A DNA stretch of 41,059 nucleotides. Source: an uncultured Muribaculaceae bacterium. GTDB taxonomy: Bacteria; Bacteroidota; Bacteroidia; Bacteroidales; Muribaculaceae. The translations under genes were made by a program, and so were the position numbers. Below, in pieces: positions 24,299 through 32,881 of the stretch; positions within the stretch are counted from its first letter, which is position 1, and each line of letters starts with the position of its first letter. Below the pieces are notes generated by a model. It was given only the letters and a program-made list of their open reading frames with translations, had not been told where the DNA came from and ran no database searches. The stretch lies in assembly GCA_910584495.1 (NCBI GenBank), contig CAJUAR010000019.1:1-41059 (forward strand), written 5' to 3'.

Positions 24299-27200
24299 AT
24301 GACGCAAAAAATCCTGAGTCTGGCCTTGTTCCTGCTCATTGCAGTCACGATGTCCGCCCAGACTGTGCCTCTGATAACCGGCACGGTCTATGACACGGAA
24401 GGCGAAACGGCAATAGGTGCCGCCGTCAAAGTGCGGGGCACCGGCAACACCGCCATGACCGATATCGATGGTAAATTCAGCCTGCACAATGTTACTGTGG
24501 GCAGCACCGTAGAGGTTTCTTATGTAGGATTCGCCACATCGGAATTCACAGTATCCGCAAACAAGACCGACTACACAGTGACCTTACAACCTAAGAATGA
24601 AATACTTGACGATGTTGTGGTTGTCGGCTACGGCACCTCGCGCCGCTCCGAGCTTACCGGCTCGATAACATCCGTGAAAGGCAGCGATGTGCGCGATTTT
24701 TCCATCAACTCCGTCAGCGATGCCCTTGCCGGCCGTGCCGCCGGTGTGTCGGTGACCAGACACGGCGGCTCTCCCGGCGAAACGCCCGATATCATTATCC
24801 GCGGTGCCGCTTCCATCAACGGCATTGCTCCTCTTTATATAGTTGACGGTGTGAAGATGGGGACTGGTTTTGATTTCAACACGCGCGACATCGAGAGCAT
24901 CGAGGTGCTCAAGGATGCCGGTTCCTGCGCGATCTATGGTTCGGAGGCCGCCGGCGGCGTTATCCTGGTAACCACCAAGCGCGGTAACGAAAGCAAGCCC
25001 ACCCTCAACGTCAATGCCCGCTACGGTATCCGCAACGTGGACAAGAGCCGTCTGCGCCTGCTCAACCGCGACCAGTTCATCGCCGCCCGCATGCTCATGG
25101 GAACCGACATTCTCGCCGCCGAAGGCGTGGACGACCCCTCGCTGCTTCCCGACGTGGACTGGATGGACGTGATGTACCGCACAGCCCACGAGCAGGAGTA
25201 CAACCTGGCTCTCAGCGGCGGCAACAACAGCCTCAAATACTATGTGTCGGCAGGCTATGTCGACGAGGAAGGCACCTACCTGGACTCCAAGGCCCGCCGT
25301 TTCTCCATCCGCACCAACGTTGACTACAACATCAACAAGATATTCAGCGTGGGCACCTCCACCACCGGCAGCGTGTTCGACGTGAACCCCACCCGCACCT
25401 ATTCGGTATATACCAACAGCATTCCTTTCCGCACCGTGCCCACCATGACGCCTGTCGACGAAGACGGCAAATACTCTCCCACTCCCGTGTATATCAACGG
25501 CACCAACCCTTACGGCGAGGAAATGACCTACCACGTCAACGGCAAGAACTACTCCGCCAATATGCTGGGATATCTTACCGTACGTTTCATTCCGGAACTC
25601 ACGCTCCATGTAAACGGCATTGCCAAACTGGGCGCCTACAGCCGCCGCAAGTTCGCCGAGGACTTCGAATTCCGCTCGGGTCACGAGTCGGCATCGTTCG
25701 AGTCCGACGCCGGCACCTCGCTTGAGCTAACCTATAACGCCACCCTTACCTACGAAGACTGCTTTGCCGACAAATTCAACCTCAAGCTCATGGCCGGCAG
25801 CGAGGCCAACAACTACAACAGCTACGGCAACTGGGTGCGTGCCATCGACTTCCCCGTCGATGTGGTAAACTCGATGAATCTCTCCACCAATGTGAACAAA
25901 ACGGCCACCGACAATATCGGCAAAAGCCATTCGATGAGCTTTTTCGGACGTCTCAACTTTAACTACGACCACCGTTACTACCTCACCGCGGTGGTGCGTC
26001 GCGACGGTTCCGACCGCTTTGGCCGCAACAACCGTTGGGGCACCTTCCCTTCTATCAACGGTATGTGGCGCCTGGGCCAAGAGAGCTTTATCCGCAATAA
26101 CGTCGAATGGCTCAACGATGTAAAAATCCGCGCCGGCTACGGTGTGCTCGGCAACGACGGCATCGGCCAGTTCCTATACACCCGCTCTTTCTCCGGCGAT
26201 CAGATCAAATATAGCTTCGACGGAAAAGAAGTTACCGGCTGGGCAAACTTCAAGGTTCCTAACGAAGACATCAAGTGGGAGGAAGTGCACCAGCTCGACC
26301 TCGGCGTAGATTTCTCGCTGTTCAGCAACCGGCTGAGCCTGACATATGATTTCTATGACCGTCAGACCCGCGACATGCTTTACTGGCGCAAGATGCCTTA
26401 TGCATCGGGCATCGGCAACTATTGGAACGGGCAGCCCTCCATGCCTGTGAACGTCGGCAAAGTGCAGAACATAGGCCACGAGCTGACAATAAACTGGATA
26501 GACCGCGTGGCCGACTTCAATTACAGCGTCGGTTTCAACGCCTCCTGGAACTCCAACAAAATACTGGATCTGGGTGTCGCCGGCGCCGAGCCTATCATGG
26601 ACGGCATAAACCGCACCGAAAACGGACATCCTATGGCCCAGCTATGGGGCTACCGTTGTCTGGGCATAATCCAGAGCCAGGAGCAGATCGACGCCCTCAA
26701 TGCAAAGGCTGTCGCTGCCGGCAAACCTTACTATTGGCGCGAGAACACCGGCGTCGGCGACCTTCTGTTCGACGACCATGGACAGGGATATATCGACGAC
26801 AACTGCAAGGAATACATCGGCAATCCGTGGCCCAAGATGACCATGGGTCTCAATCTGTCGGCCCAGTGGCGCGGCTTCGACCTGTCGGCCAACTTCCAGG
26901 GAGCCTTCGGCTTCGATATATACAACGGCCTCAAGCAGAAAACACAAACCTTCAGCGACGACGGCAACACCACTCTCGACATATATAAGAACTCGTTCTT
27001 CGGCGACAACGGCCTCACCAACCAGCCCCGCTGCGGTATGTTCGGCGAGGACGGCCAGTGGATGGGCGACCCCTCCGCCAACTTCAGCACCGTGTCGAGC
27101 TTCTGGGTGGAGAAAGGCGACTATCTCAAGCTCAAAAACCTGGTGGTAGGCTATACCCTGCCCGCCAAATTAACCCGCAAGGCTTATTTCAGCAAGGTGC

Positions 27201-27415
27201 GCCTGTACTTCTCGGCCTCGAACCTGTTCACAATAACCAAGTATTCGGGCATCGACCCCGAAATTGCCGGCGTATCGAACCAGAACGACAATGTGAGCTG
27301 GTCGGTTGTCAACGGCAGCAATGCCGGCAAAGGCGTGCTCGCCCGTGGTGTCGACAACGAAAAGCGTTACCTCCCCTCGCGTCTATTCTCCTTCGGCATT
27401 GACATAACTTTCTGA
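24299..27415 (+). CDS. SusC/RagA-family TonB-dependent glycan transporter
   Basis: 1038 residues from the ATG at 24299; a GTG two codons earlier is also possible. Signal peptide, then a carboxypeptidase-D-like domain (ITGTVYDTEGETAIGAAVKV ... TDIDGKFSLHNV, about 25-100), a plug domain (VVVVGYGTSRRSELTGSITS ... GVSVTRHGGSPGETPDIIIRG; LYIVDGVKM, about 110-230) and a 22-strand barrel ending in the typical SRLFSFGIDITF. It imports oligosaccharides across the outer membrane using TonB energy, capped by the SusD protein encoded 6 bases downstream. Upstream lies a terminator, so its level depends on readthrough. The substrate is inferred from the GH97 and GH87-like enzymes to be an alpha-glucan. Confidence 0.95.
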   Translation: MTQKILSLALFLLIAVTMSAQTVPLITGTVYDTEGETAIGAAVKVRGTGNTAMTDIDGKFSLHNVTVGSTVEVSYVGFATSEFTVSANKTDYTVTLQPKNEILDDVVVVGYGTSRRSELTGSITSVKGSDVRDFSINSVSDALAGRAAGVSVTRHGGSPGETPDIIIRGAASINGIAPLYIVDGVKMGTGFDFNTRDIESIEVLKDAGSCAIYGSEAAGGVILVTTKRGNESKPTLNVNARYGIRNVDKSRLRLLNRDQFIAARMLMGTDILAAEGVDDPSLLPDVDWMDVMYRTAHEQEYNLALSGGNNSLKYYVSAGYVDEEGTYLDSKARRFSIRTNVDYNINKIFSVGTSTTGSVFDVNPTRTYSVYTNSIPFRTVPTMTPVDEDGKYSPTPVYINGTNPYGEEMTYHVNGKNYSANMLGYLTVRFIPELTLHVNGIAKLGAYSRRKFAEDFEFRSGHESASFESDAGTSLELTYNATLTYEDCFADKFNLKLMAGSEANNYNSYGNWVRAIDFPVDVVNSMNLSTNVNKTATDNIGKSHSMSFFGRLNFNYDHRYYLTAVVRRDGSDRFGRNNRWGTFPSINGMWRLGQESFIRNNVEWLNDVKIRAGYGVLGNDGIGQFLYTRSFSGDQIKYSFDGKEVTGWANFKVPNEDIKWEEVHQLDLGVDFSLFSNRLSLTYDFYDRQTRDMLYWRKMPYASGIGNYWNGQPSMPVNVGKVQNIGHELTINWIDRVADFNYSVGFNASWNSNKILDLGVAGAEPIMDGINRTENGHPMAQLWGYRCLGIIQSQEQIDALNAKAVAAGKPYYWRENTGVGDLLFDDHGQGYIDDNCKEYIGNPWPKMTMGLNLSAQWRGFDLSANFQGAFGFDIYNGLKQKTQTFSDDGNTTLDIYKNSFFGDNGLTNQPRCGMFGEDGQWMGDPSANFSTVSSFWVEKGDYLKLKNLVVGYTLPAKLTRKAYFSKVRLYFSASNLFTITKYSGIDPEIAGVSNQNDNVSWSVVNGSNAGKGVLARGVDNEKRYLPSRLFSFGIDITF

Positions 27416-27420
27416 TAATC

Positions 27421-29235
27421 ATGAATAAAATAGCTAAATACATAACAATGCTCACCGTTGCCGCCGGCCTCACCGCCTGCAGCGACTATCTGGACATTGC
27501 GGACGAGTCTTCGGTATCGCCGGAGAACTTCCCCACCAACATGGAGCACTGCGACCTGCTGCTTAACTCGGCTTATGCTGGCGGTCACCTCCACGACCTC
27601 TATCCCCACACCATGCTGCCCTTCGTAATGTGGATGATTGACCACTCGCAGGACACATATGAGGTATGGGACAGCCGCAACGACCTGTCGATCAACAACG
27701 GCCTGGTGGACTGCGGATATCTCGCCGGCGTATACGGCGCCTCTATGAAATGGATACAGTACTCCAACACCGCTATCCAGGGCATCGACTCCTACATCCC
27801 CAACGCTCCGTCGTCTGAAATCGACCAGCTCAACTACATGAAGGGACAGGCTCTGTTCCAGCGTGCCTTCGCATACTGGACGGCTCAGATTTTCTTCGAG
27901 CTGGAGAGCAAACCCGACGGCCTGGGCTTCCCGATAATCCGCGAGCCGGCCATCGATGTGGCTTCCATGATGCCGCCGCGCGCCACCGTGGCCGAGACAT
28001 GGGACTTTGTCATCGAGACCCTGGAAGAAGCCTCAACCCTCCTCGAGGGACACAACACCGACAAGACCCGCGTAACATACTGGGCCGCCCGCGGCCTGCT
28101 CGCCAAAGCCCTCATGCAGGCACGCCGCTCCGACGAGGCTATTCCCGTGCTGGAGGACATTATCAATAACTCCGGCGCCAAGCTTCTGCCTTTCGACCAG
28201 TACAGCAACGCCTTCTACTTCGACGAGACATACGAATTCAACAGCGAGAACCTCTATGAGGTAGACTTCAAGCACAATCCCAAGCAGGAAGGCCCCTGGG
28301 GCGGCTTCTCGTCGGGCGGCGGTTTCCAGCTCGTCATCGCTCCCTGGGCCACCGACCTCGACGTGAAGATGAACACCATGCCCGAGCCCGGCGAAGAGTT
28401 CAACACCGCCACAAACGGCGGCTGGGGCAACCATTTCGTGCACGACGAGAGCGTGCGCCGTTTCGGATGGAATCTGCCCATCGCCCCGGCGCGCGTGGCT
28501 AATCCCGACTATAACGCAAAAGCCCGACGCAGCATCGACAACTTCCCCTTCGTCATGGAGCCGGCTTACAAGGAACTCAGCCGCCGTATGCGCGACGATA
28601 AGCTCTGCGACCCACGTCTGTTCGTCAGCTGCGCTCAGCCCCACTACGATACCTTCAAGGGGCCGCGAAACCGTCTGACATGGTACGATAAATCGTGGGA
28701 GGCAAAAACAATCACCGGCATCGACAAACACTACTATTTCCAGCCCATTAAGTTCACCGACCGCGACCACCTCGAGAACGGTTCGGGCAACAGCTGGAGC
28801 AGCAGCGCCAACGTACCCGTCATCCGTCTGGCCGACATCTATCTGCTCTACGCCGAAGCAATCGCGGCAAGCAAGCCTGAGGTAGCTCTCGAATATGTCA
28901 ACAAGGTTCACCGCCGCGCCTACGGATGCAATCCCGACCAGGCGTCGCAGTACGACTACAGCAGCCTCAGCGACCGTACAATGGCAGCAGTGAGCGATTC
29001 TCAGGATATTCTTGCCAACGACGTAATCAAGTATGAGCGATGGGCAGAGATGTTCCAGGAAGGTCAGTGGTGGTTCGATGTTCGCCGCTATGAGATTCTC
29101 GAAAACGAGTGCCGCCACTACAAGAAAACCATGATGGGAACCATCACTTATTACGAGCGCGGCTACGCCCAGCCCATTCCCCGCGCCGAAATCGAAGCCT
29201 ACAACGGCAACCTTCAGCAGAATTATAACTATTGA
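27421..29235 (+). CDS. SusD/RagB-family glycan-binding lipoprotein
   Basis: 604 residues with a clear lipoprotein leader (MNKIAKYITMLTVAAGLTAC, then SDYLDI). The body has the SusD layout: an N-terminal region (NMEHCDLLLNSAYAGG), TPR helices (YMKGQALFQRAFAYWTAQIF; ARGLLAKALMQARRSDEAI) and the C-terminal RLADIYLLYAEAI with ERWAEMFQEGQWWFDVRRYE. It closes the SusC barrel from outside and binds the polysaccharide. It starts 6 bases after the susC stop, so the two are translated from one mRNA. The contrast with the orphan SusD-like gene at 0.2-2.1 kb, which has no lipobox, is clear. No aromatic platform residues can be assigned by eye. Confidence 0.95.
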   Translation: MNKIAKYITMLTVAAGLTACSDYLDIADESSVSPENFPTNMEHCDLLLNSAYAGGHLHDLYPHTMLPFVMWMIDHSQDTYEVWDSRNDLSINNGLVDCGYLAGVYGASMKWIQYSNTAIQGIDSYIPNAPSSEIDQLNYMKGQALFQRAFAYWTAQIFFELESKPDGLGFPIIREPAIDVASMMPPRATVAETWDFVIETLEEASTLLEGHNTDKTRVTYWAARGLLAKALMQARRSDEAIPVLEDIINNSGAKLLPFDQYSNAFYFDETYEFNSENLYEVDFKHNPKQEGPWGGFSSGGGFQLVIAPWATDLDVKMNTMPEPGEEFNTATNGGWGNHFVHDESVRRFGWNLPIAPARVANPDYNAKARRSIDNFPFVMEPAYKELSRRMRDDKLCDPRLFVSCAQPHYDTFKGPRNRLTWYDKSWEAKTITGIDKHYYFQPIKFTDRDHLENGSGNSWSSSANVPVIRLADIYLLYAEAIAASKPEVALEYVNKVHRRAYGCNPDQASQYDYSSLSDRTMAAVSDSQDILANDVIKYERWAEMFQEGQWWFDVRRYEILENECRHYKKTMMGTITYYERGYAQPIPRAEIEAYNGNLQQNYNY

Positions 29236-29247
29236 TGATTTAATACA

Positions 29248-29309
29248 AGGAAGACACACCGGATAGATCTCCGAATGTGAGTCGTAAAAACCGCGAAGCG
29301 TGTCTTCCT
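29248..29309 (+). other. Long-range stem between susD and the SusE/F-like gene
   Basis: AGGAAGACAC (29248-29257) is the exact reverse complement of 29300-29309, with a 42-base loop and then CTTTATT. It starts 12 bases after the susD stop. It could stabilise the 3' end of the susCD message or reduce readthrough. Confidence 0.45.
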
Positions 29310-29327
29310 CTTTATTCCTCAACCGAA

Positions 29328-30628
29328 ATGAAAAAAATACTGATTCTGAGTGCAATCCTGCTCAATTCTCTCTCCCTGATGGCACTCGATGGTCTCAAAC
29401 TCGTCGGCGGTGCCACCGCCATGGGATGGCCCGGCGATCCTGCCCTCGAGAATGCCGGTTTCGTATTGACCCCTGATGAGAACGGCAACTTCATCTATGA
29501 AGGAATACTATACCGTGGAAATAGCCACGATGGTGAATTCAAATTCATGGTAAAAGAGAATGGAGAGTTCGGAGGCTGGGGATCCAAGCAGCTCCATCCT
29601 GAAAAAGCCACTGAAATCGGCATAGATTAAGTACCCCGGCAAACTTCGACGGTACCGACGACCGCAAGTGGACCGTTACCGTAACCGGCTGGTACCGTAT
29701 CAGCGTTACAGACACCACAGACGGTATAACAGTGGATACCGAATTCATCAAGAATCCTTTCCGAATTGTCGGAGGAGCCTACAAGGGTTGGAGTACGGGT
29801 CCCGACAACATCCTGGCCCTGACCTACAGCCACAACGATGACAACGGTACTGTATACGCAGCCGAATGTGTGCTTAATCATGCCGAAAGCGAGGACAAGG
29901 ATGGCAGCGCCTTCAAGCTTATCGCCAGCGACTATTCCTGGATGCCCTGCGTATGCGCTAAAAACGAGCCTTTCGCCGAAATCGGAGCCTTCAAGCCATT
30001 TGAAGGCGAGGCATATTTACGCACGGCGGAAACCGAAGACCAGCCCGACTTCAAGTGGTACATTGTCAATAGCGGACTATACAAAGTCTCCCTGACTGTC
30101 AACGGCAACGCAGAGTATAAACTCAGCGCAGACTATGTACCTTCGCTCACAGTCATGACAGGTGATAAGGAAATAGAGTGTAAAAGTGAAAAAGGAGAGG
30201 AGTCCGTAATCTTCAACATTACTTTTGAGGCAAATGATTCCTATGCACTCCGCCTGAGCGGAGCACTCGATGCAGACGGCTACGGCTGGTTCCTTGTTCC
30301 CGCCCTTGCCGCCGACGAACCTTCGACTCTTGAAAATAGCGACACTTCCCTTCCGGCAAAATTCAAAACAGAATGGTGTACCCTCGACAAGGCCCGTCAG
30401 ACTGTCGATTCCGGCAAGTACACACTCAAAGCCGACCTCAGCGACTGGAACAATCCCACTGTACAAGTGGAAAGTTCAATTACAACAGGAATAGCACATA
30501 TCGAATCCGACGCAACTGAACCCGTCGAGTTCTACACCGTTCAGGGTGTGAAAGTCGACCATGCCCTTACCCCGGGCATATATATCGTCCGCAGCGGCAA
30601 CAATGTAAGCAAGAAAGTAATTAAGTGA
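29328..30628 (+). pseudogene. SusE/SusF-like surface glycan-binding protein, frameshifted
   Basis: Two frames join into one gene. The first (29328-29630) has a signal peptide (MKKILILSAILLNSLSLMA) and a SusE/F-type start, LKLVGGATAMGWPGDPALE, ending at a TAA at 29628. The second continues without a stop from about 29615: TPANFDGTDDRKWTVTVTGW, then FRIVGGAYKGWSTGPDNILA and a T9SS-type tail (VEFYTVQGVKV ... TPGIYIVRSGN) to 30628. The shift between frames equals one missing base near 29625-29640; restoring it after ...GID gives an uninterrupted protein of about 433 residues. SusE/F proteins bind starch at the surface as lipoproteins; this one has no lipobox and a sorting tail instead. The break may be a real mutation, phase variation, or a sequencing error. 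Confidence 0.75.
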
Positions 30629-30716
30629 GTTTTAGGCCCGATTTGAATCATTTTTCGGGAACAGATTGGTAATTATACTCCCGGGAATAAATTAGACAAC
30701 CGATTCATTTTTCAAC

Positions 30717-30754
30717 AGAAACACCGGAAGCTGAATGGAGCTTCCGGTGTTTCT
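30717..30754. terminator. Strong terminator closing the PUL
   Basis: A perfect 16-bp inverted repeat, 30717-30732 and 30739-30754, with a 6-base loop (GAATGG). The core is CACCGGAAGCT and the ends are A/T-rich. It lies 89 bases after the last PUL stop. Confidence 0.85.
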
Positions 30755-30872
30755 ATGTTTTGTAGAAGCCGGGGAGGCAGTGCGCAACGCAAAGAAACGA
30801 TGGCACAGAACCCGCATCGGACGGAAAACAGACAACACAAGACAGTGGCCAGAGATATAGGAGTAGATATAG

Positions 30873-30933
30873 AATGGAGCCTGCGAAGATTCGGTGGCGA
30901 TTTTTCGGGTGGAAAAGTTTGTGCATTGATTAA
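30873..30933 (+). repeat. Copy B of the PUL-flanking element, with a 19-codon ORF
   Basis: AATGGAGCCTGCG (30873-30885) and TGCGAAGATTCGGTGGCG (30882-30899) overlap to form a 27-base unit whose pieces recur at 16555-16586. Here the unit opens a small frame, MEPAKIRWRFFGWKSLCID, ending at 30933. The frame overlaps the -33 box of the korA promoter and so would not be on that transcript. The gap between PUL and korA (30629-31030) holds only this element, the terminator and the promoter. Confidence 0.6.
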
Positions 30934-30948
30934 TAAAGCTTAACTTTG
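30918..30948 (+). promoter_or_regulatory. Bacteroidetes sigma-A promoter of korAB
   Basis: TTTG (30918-30921), 19 bases, TAACTTTG (30941-30948): a full consensus match. Transcription should begin near 30954, giving a leader of about 77 nt before korA. Confidence 0.7.
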
Positions 30949-31030
30949 CAGCGCCTTTGGCATTTGAAACTTCAATACTAATACCTAACAACTGTAGACA
31001 CAGACTTACAGGACCTTAAAAAATAATATT

Positions 31031-32878
31031 ATGTTGGAAAACACCAATGTAAAAACCCTCGACAAGGTGGTTGTGCGTTTCTCGGGCGACTCGGGCGACG
31101 GCATGCAGCTTGCAGGTACCATTTTCACCAATGTTTCGGCAGGCTTGGGCAACCAGGTTTCGACCTTCCCTGACTATCCGGCCGAAATCCGCGCACCCCA
31201 GGGCTCGCTCGGGGGCGTTTCGGGCTTCCAGGTGAGCGTTGGCAAGGGCGTACATACTCCCGGCGACAACTGCGATGTTCTTGTTTCGATGAACGCGGCA
31301 GCACTGAAGACAAATCACCGCTTTCTCAAACCGGGTGGCGTGATTGTGGTCGACATCGATTCGTTCGGCGAATCCGACCTCAAAAAAGCAAAATACGAAA
31401 CAGACAATCCCTTTGAGGAACTCGGTATCAAGGCTCAGGTGGTAGAAGTTCCGCTGACCACCATGACGCGTGCCGCTCTCGAAGGTTCGGGACTGGACAA
31501 CAAAAGCATCCTCAAATGCCGCAACATATTTGCCCTGGGGCTTGTGTGCTGGCTTTTCGACCGTCCTCTCGAAGCTGTGCTCCATCACCTCAAAAATAAA
31601 TTTGCCAAGAAGCCGGCAGTATTCGAAGCCAATGCCAAGGTGCTCCAGGCCGGCTACAACTACGGGCACAACATCCATGCCTCGGTGAGCACCTATCGTG
31701 TAGAAACCGAGAATCCTCGTCCGGGTATCTACACCGACATCAACGGCAACACCGCCACGGCCTGGGGCCTTATCCTTGCTTCGGAAAAATGCGGCCGTCC
31801 GCTCTTCCTCGGCTCCTATCCCATCACTCCTGCCACTGACATTCTCCATGAGCTTGCCAAGCGCAAGGACCTCGGAGTGAAAGCATGCCAGATGGAAGAC
31901 GAGATTGCCGGCGTTTGCTCGGCCATCGGAGCTTCCTTTGCCGGCAACCTTGCCGTTACGTCGACTTCCGGTCCCGGTCTGGCTCTCAAGAGCGAGGGCA
32001 TAGGTCTGGCTGTCATGGCCGAACTTCCGCTGGTGGTGATCGATGTTCAGCGTGGCGGGCCCTCTACCGGCCTTCCCACCAAGACCGAGCAGACCGACCT
32101 TATGCAGGCTCTCTATGGCCGCAACGGCGAATCGCCCGTGGCCGTTGTTGCCCCGGCGTCGCCCACCGACTGCTTCGACATGGCTTTTGAGGCATGCCGC
32201 ATTGCCGTTGAGCACATGACTCCCGTCATCCTGCTGAGCGATGCATTTATAGGCAACGGTTCGTCGGCATGGCGTGTGCCCGAGGCCGGCGATTATCCGA
32301 CAATCAAAACTCCTGATGTTCCTGCCGAGCTCCTTGCCAACGGCACCTGGCGCCCATATTTGCGCCGCGACAACCTGGGACGCTACTGGCCCATGAGCGG
32401 CACCGAAGGTGCCACACACCGTCTTGGCGGCCTTGAAAAAGACGCAGTGACAGGAGCTATCAGCAACGACCCTGTCAACCATGAGAAAATGGTGCTCCTG
32501 CGCCGCGAAAAAATTCAGCGCATAGCCACCGACATCCCTGCCCTCGAAGTGCTTGGCGACAAAGATGCCGACACATTGCTCATTGGCTGGGGAGGTACCT
32601 ACGGCCATCTCCACTCGGCAGTGGACGAGCTGTGCGCAGCCGGACACAAAGTGGCCCTTGCCCACTTCCGCTACATCAACCCCCTGCCGGCCAACACCGC
32701 CGAGGTGTTCAGCCGCTACAAACGTGTGATTGTAGCCGAACTCAACACGGGCATGTTTGCCGACTATCTGCAGAGCCGCTTCCCCGAAAAGCTCTTTATG
32801 CGCATCAATAAAATTCAAGGCCAGCCTTTTGCAGTCAGCGAGCTGGTAGAACGCACCTTAGCCCTTATGGAGAAATAA
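31031..32878 (+). CDS. korA: 2-oxoacid (2-oxoglutarate) : ferredoxin oxidoreductase subunit alpha
   Basis: 615 residues. It is a fusion of the gamma-type domain (about 12-185, with VVRFSGDSGDGMQLAGTIF) and the alpha-type domain (about 225-610, with GSYPITPATDILHELA, QMEDEIAGVCSAIGASFAG and VVIDVQRGGPSTGLPTKTEQ). These are the pyrimidine-binding and domain-II parts of the enzyme family. With KorB it carries out the reversible, CoA-dependent oxidative decarboxylation of 2-oxoglutarate to succinyl-CoA with ferredoxin, replacing the dehydrogenase complex in these anaerobes. The start at 31031 follows a consensus promoter; korB begins 3 bases after its stop. Substrate among 2-oxoacids is inferred from phylum-level practice, not shown by sequence. 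Confidence 0.93.
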   Translation: MLENTNVKTLDKVVVRFSGDSGDGMQLAGTIFTNVSAGLGNQVSTFPDYPAEIRAPQGSLGGVSGFQVSVGKGVHTPGDNCDVLVSMNAAALKTNHRFLKPGGVIVVDIDSFGESDLKKAKYETDNPFEELGIKAQVVEVPLTTMTRAALEGSGLDNKSILKCRNIFALGLVCWLFDRPLEAVLHHLKNKFAKKPAVFEANAKVLQAGYNYGHNIHASVSTYRVETENPRPGIYTDINGNTATAWGLILASEKCGRPLFLGSYPITPATDILHELAKRKDLGVKACQMEDEIAGVCSAIGASFAGNLAVTSTSGPGLALKSEGIGLAVMAELPLVVIDVQRGGPSTGLPTKTEQTDLMQALYGRNGESPVAVVAPASPTDCFDMAFEACRIAVEHMTPVILLSDAFIGNGSSAWRVPEAGDYPTIKTPDVPAELLANGTWRPYLRRDNLGRYWPMSGTEGATHRLGGLEKDAVTGAISNDPVNHEKMVLLRREKIQRIATDIPALEVLGDKDADTLLIGWGGTYGHLHSAVDELCAAGHKVALAHFRYINPLPANTAEVFSRYKRVIVAELNTGMFADYLQSRFPEKLFMRINKIQGQPFAVSELVERTLALMEK

Positions 32879-32881
32879 GCC

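Noticed and set aside
28033..29355. A 440-codon minus-strand frame opposite susD
   Set aside because: Same mirror effect; the plus strand carries an unmistakable SusD lipoprotein.
30755..30872. A short plus-strand frame running from the PUL terminator into the repeat element
   Set aside because: It begins directly after the terminator stem, has no promoter or initiation context, and its last part is the repeated element read in another frame.
31016..32818. A 600-codon open frame on the minus strand, opposite korA
   Set aside because: It mirrors the korA frame almost end to end, has no recognisable domain, and exists because the GC-rich korA codons avoid stops on the other strand.
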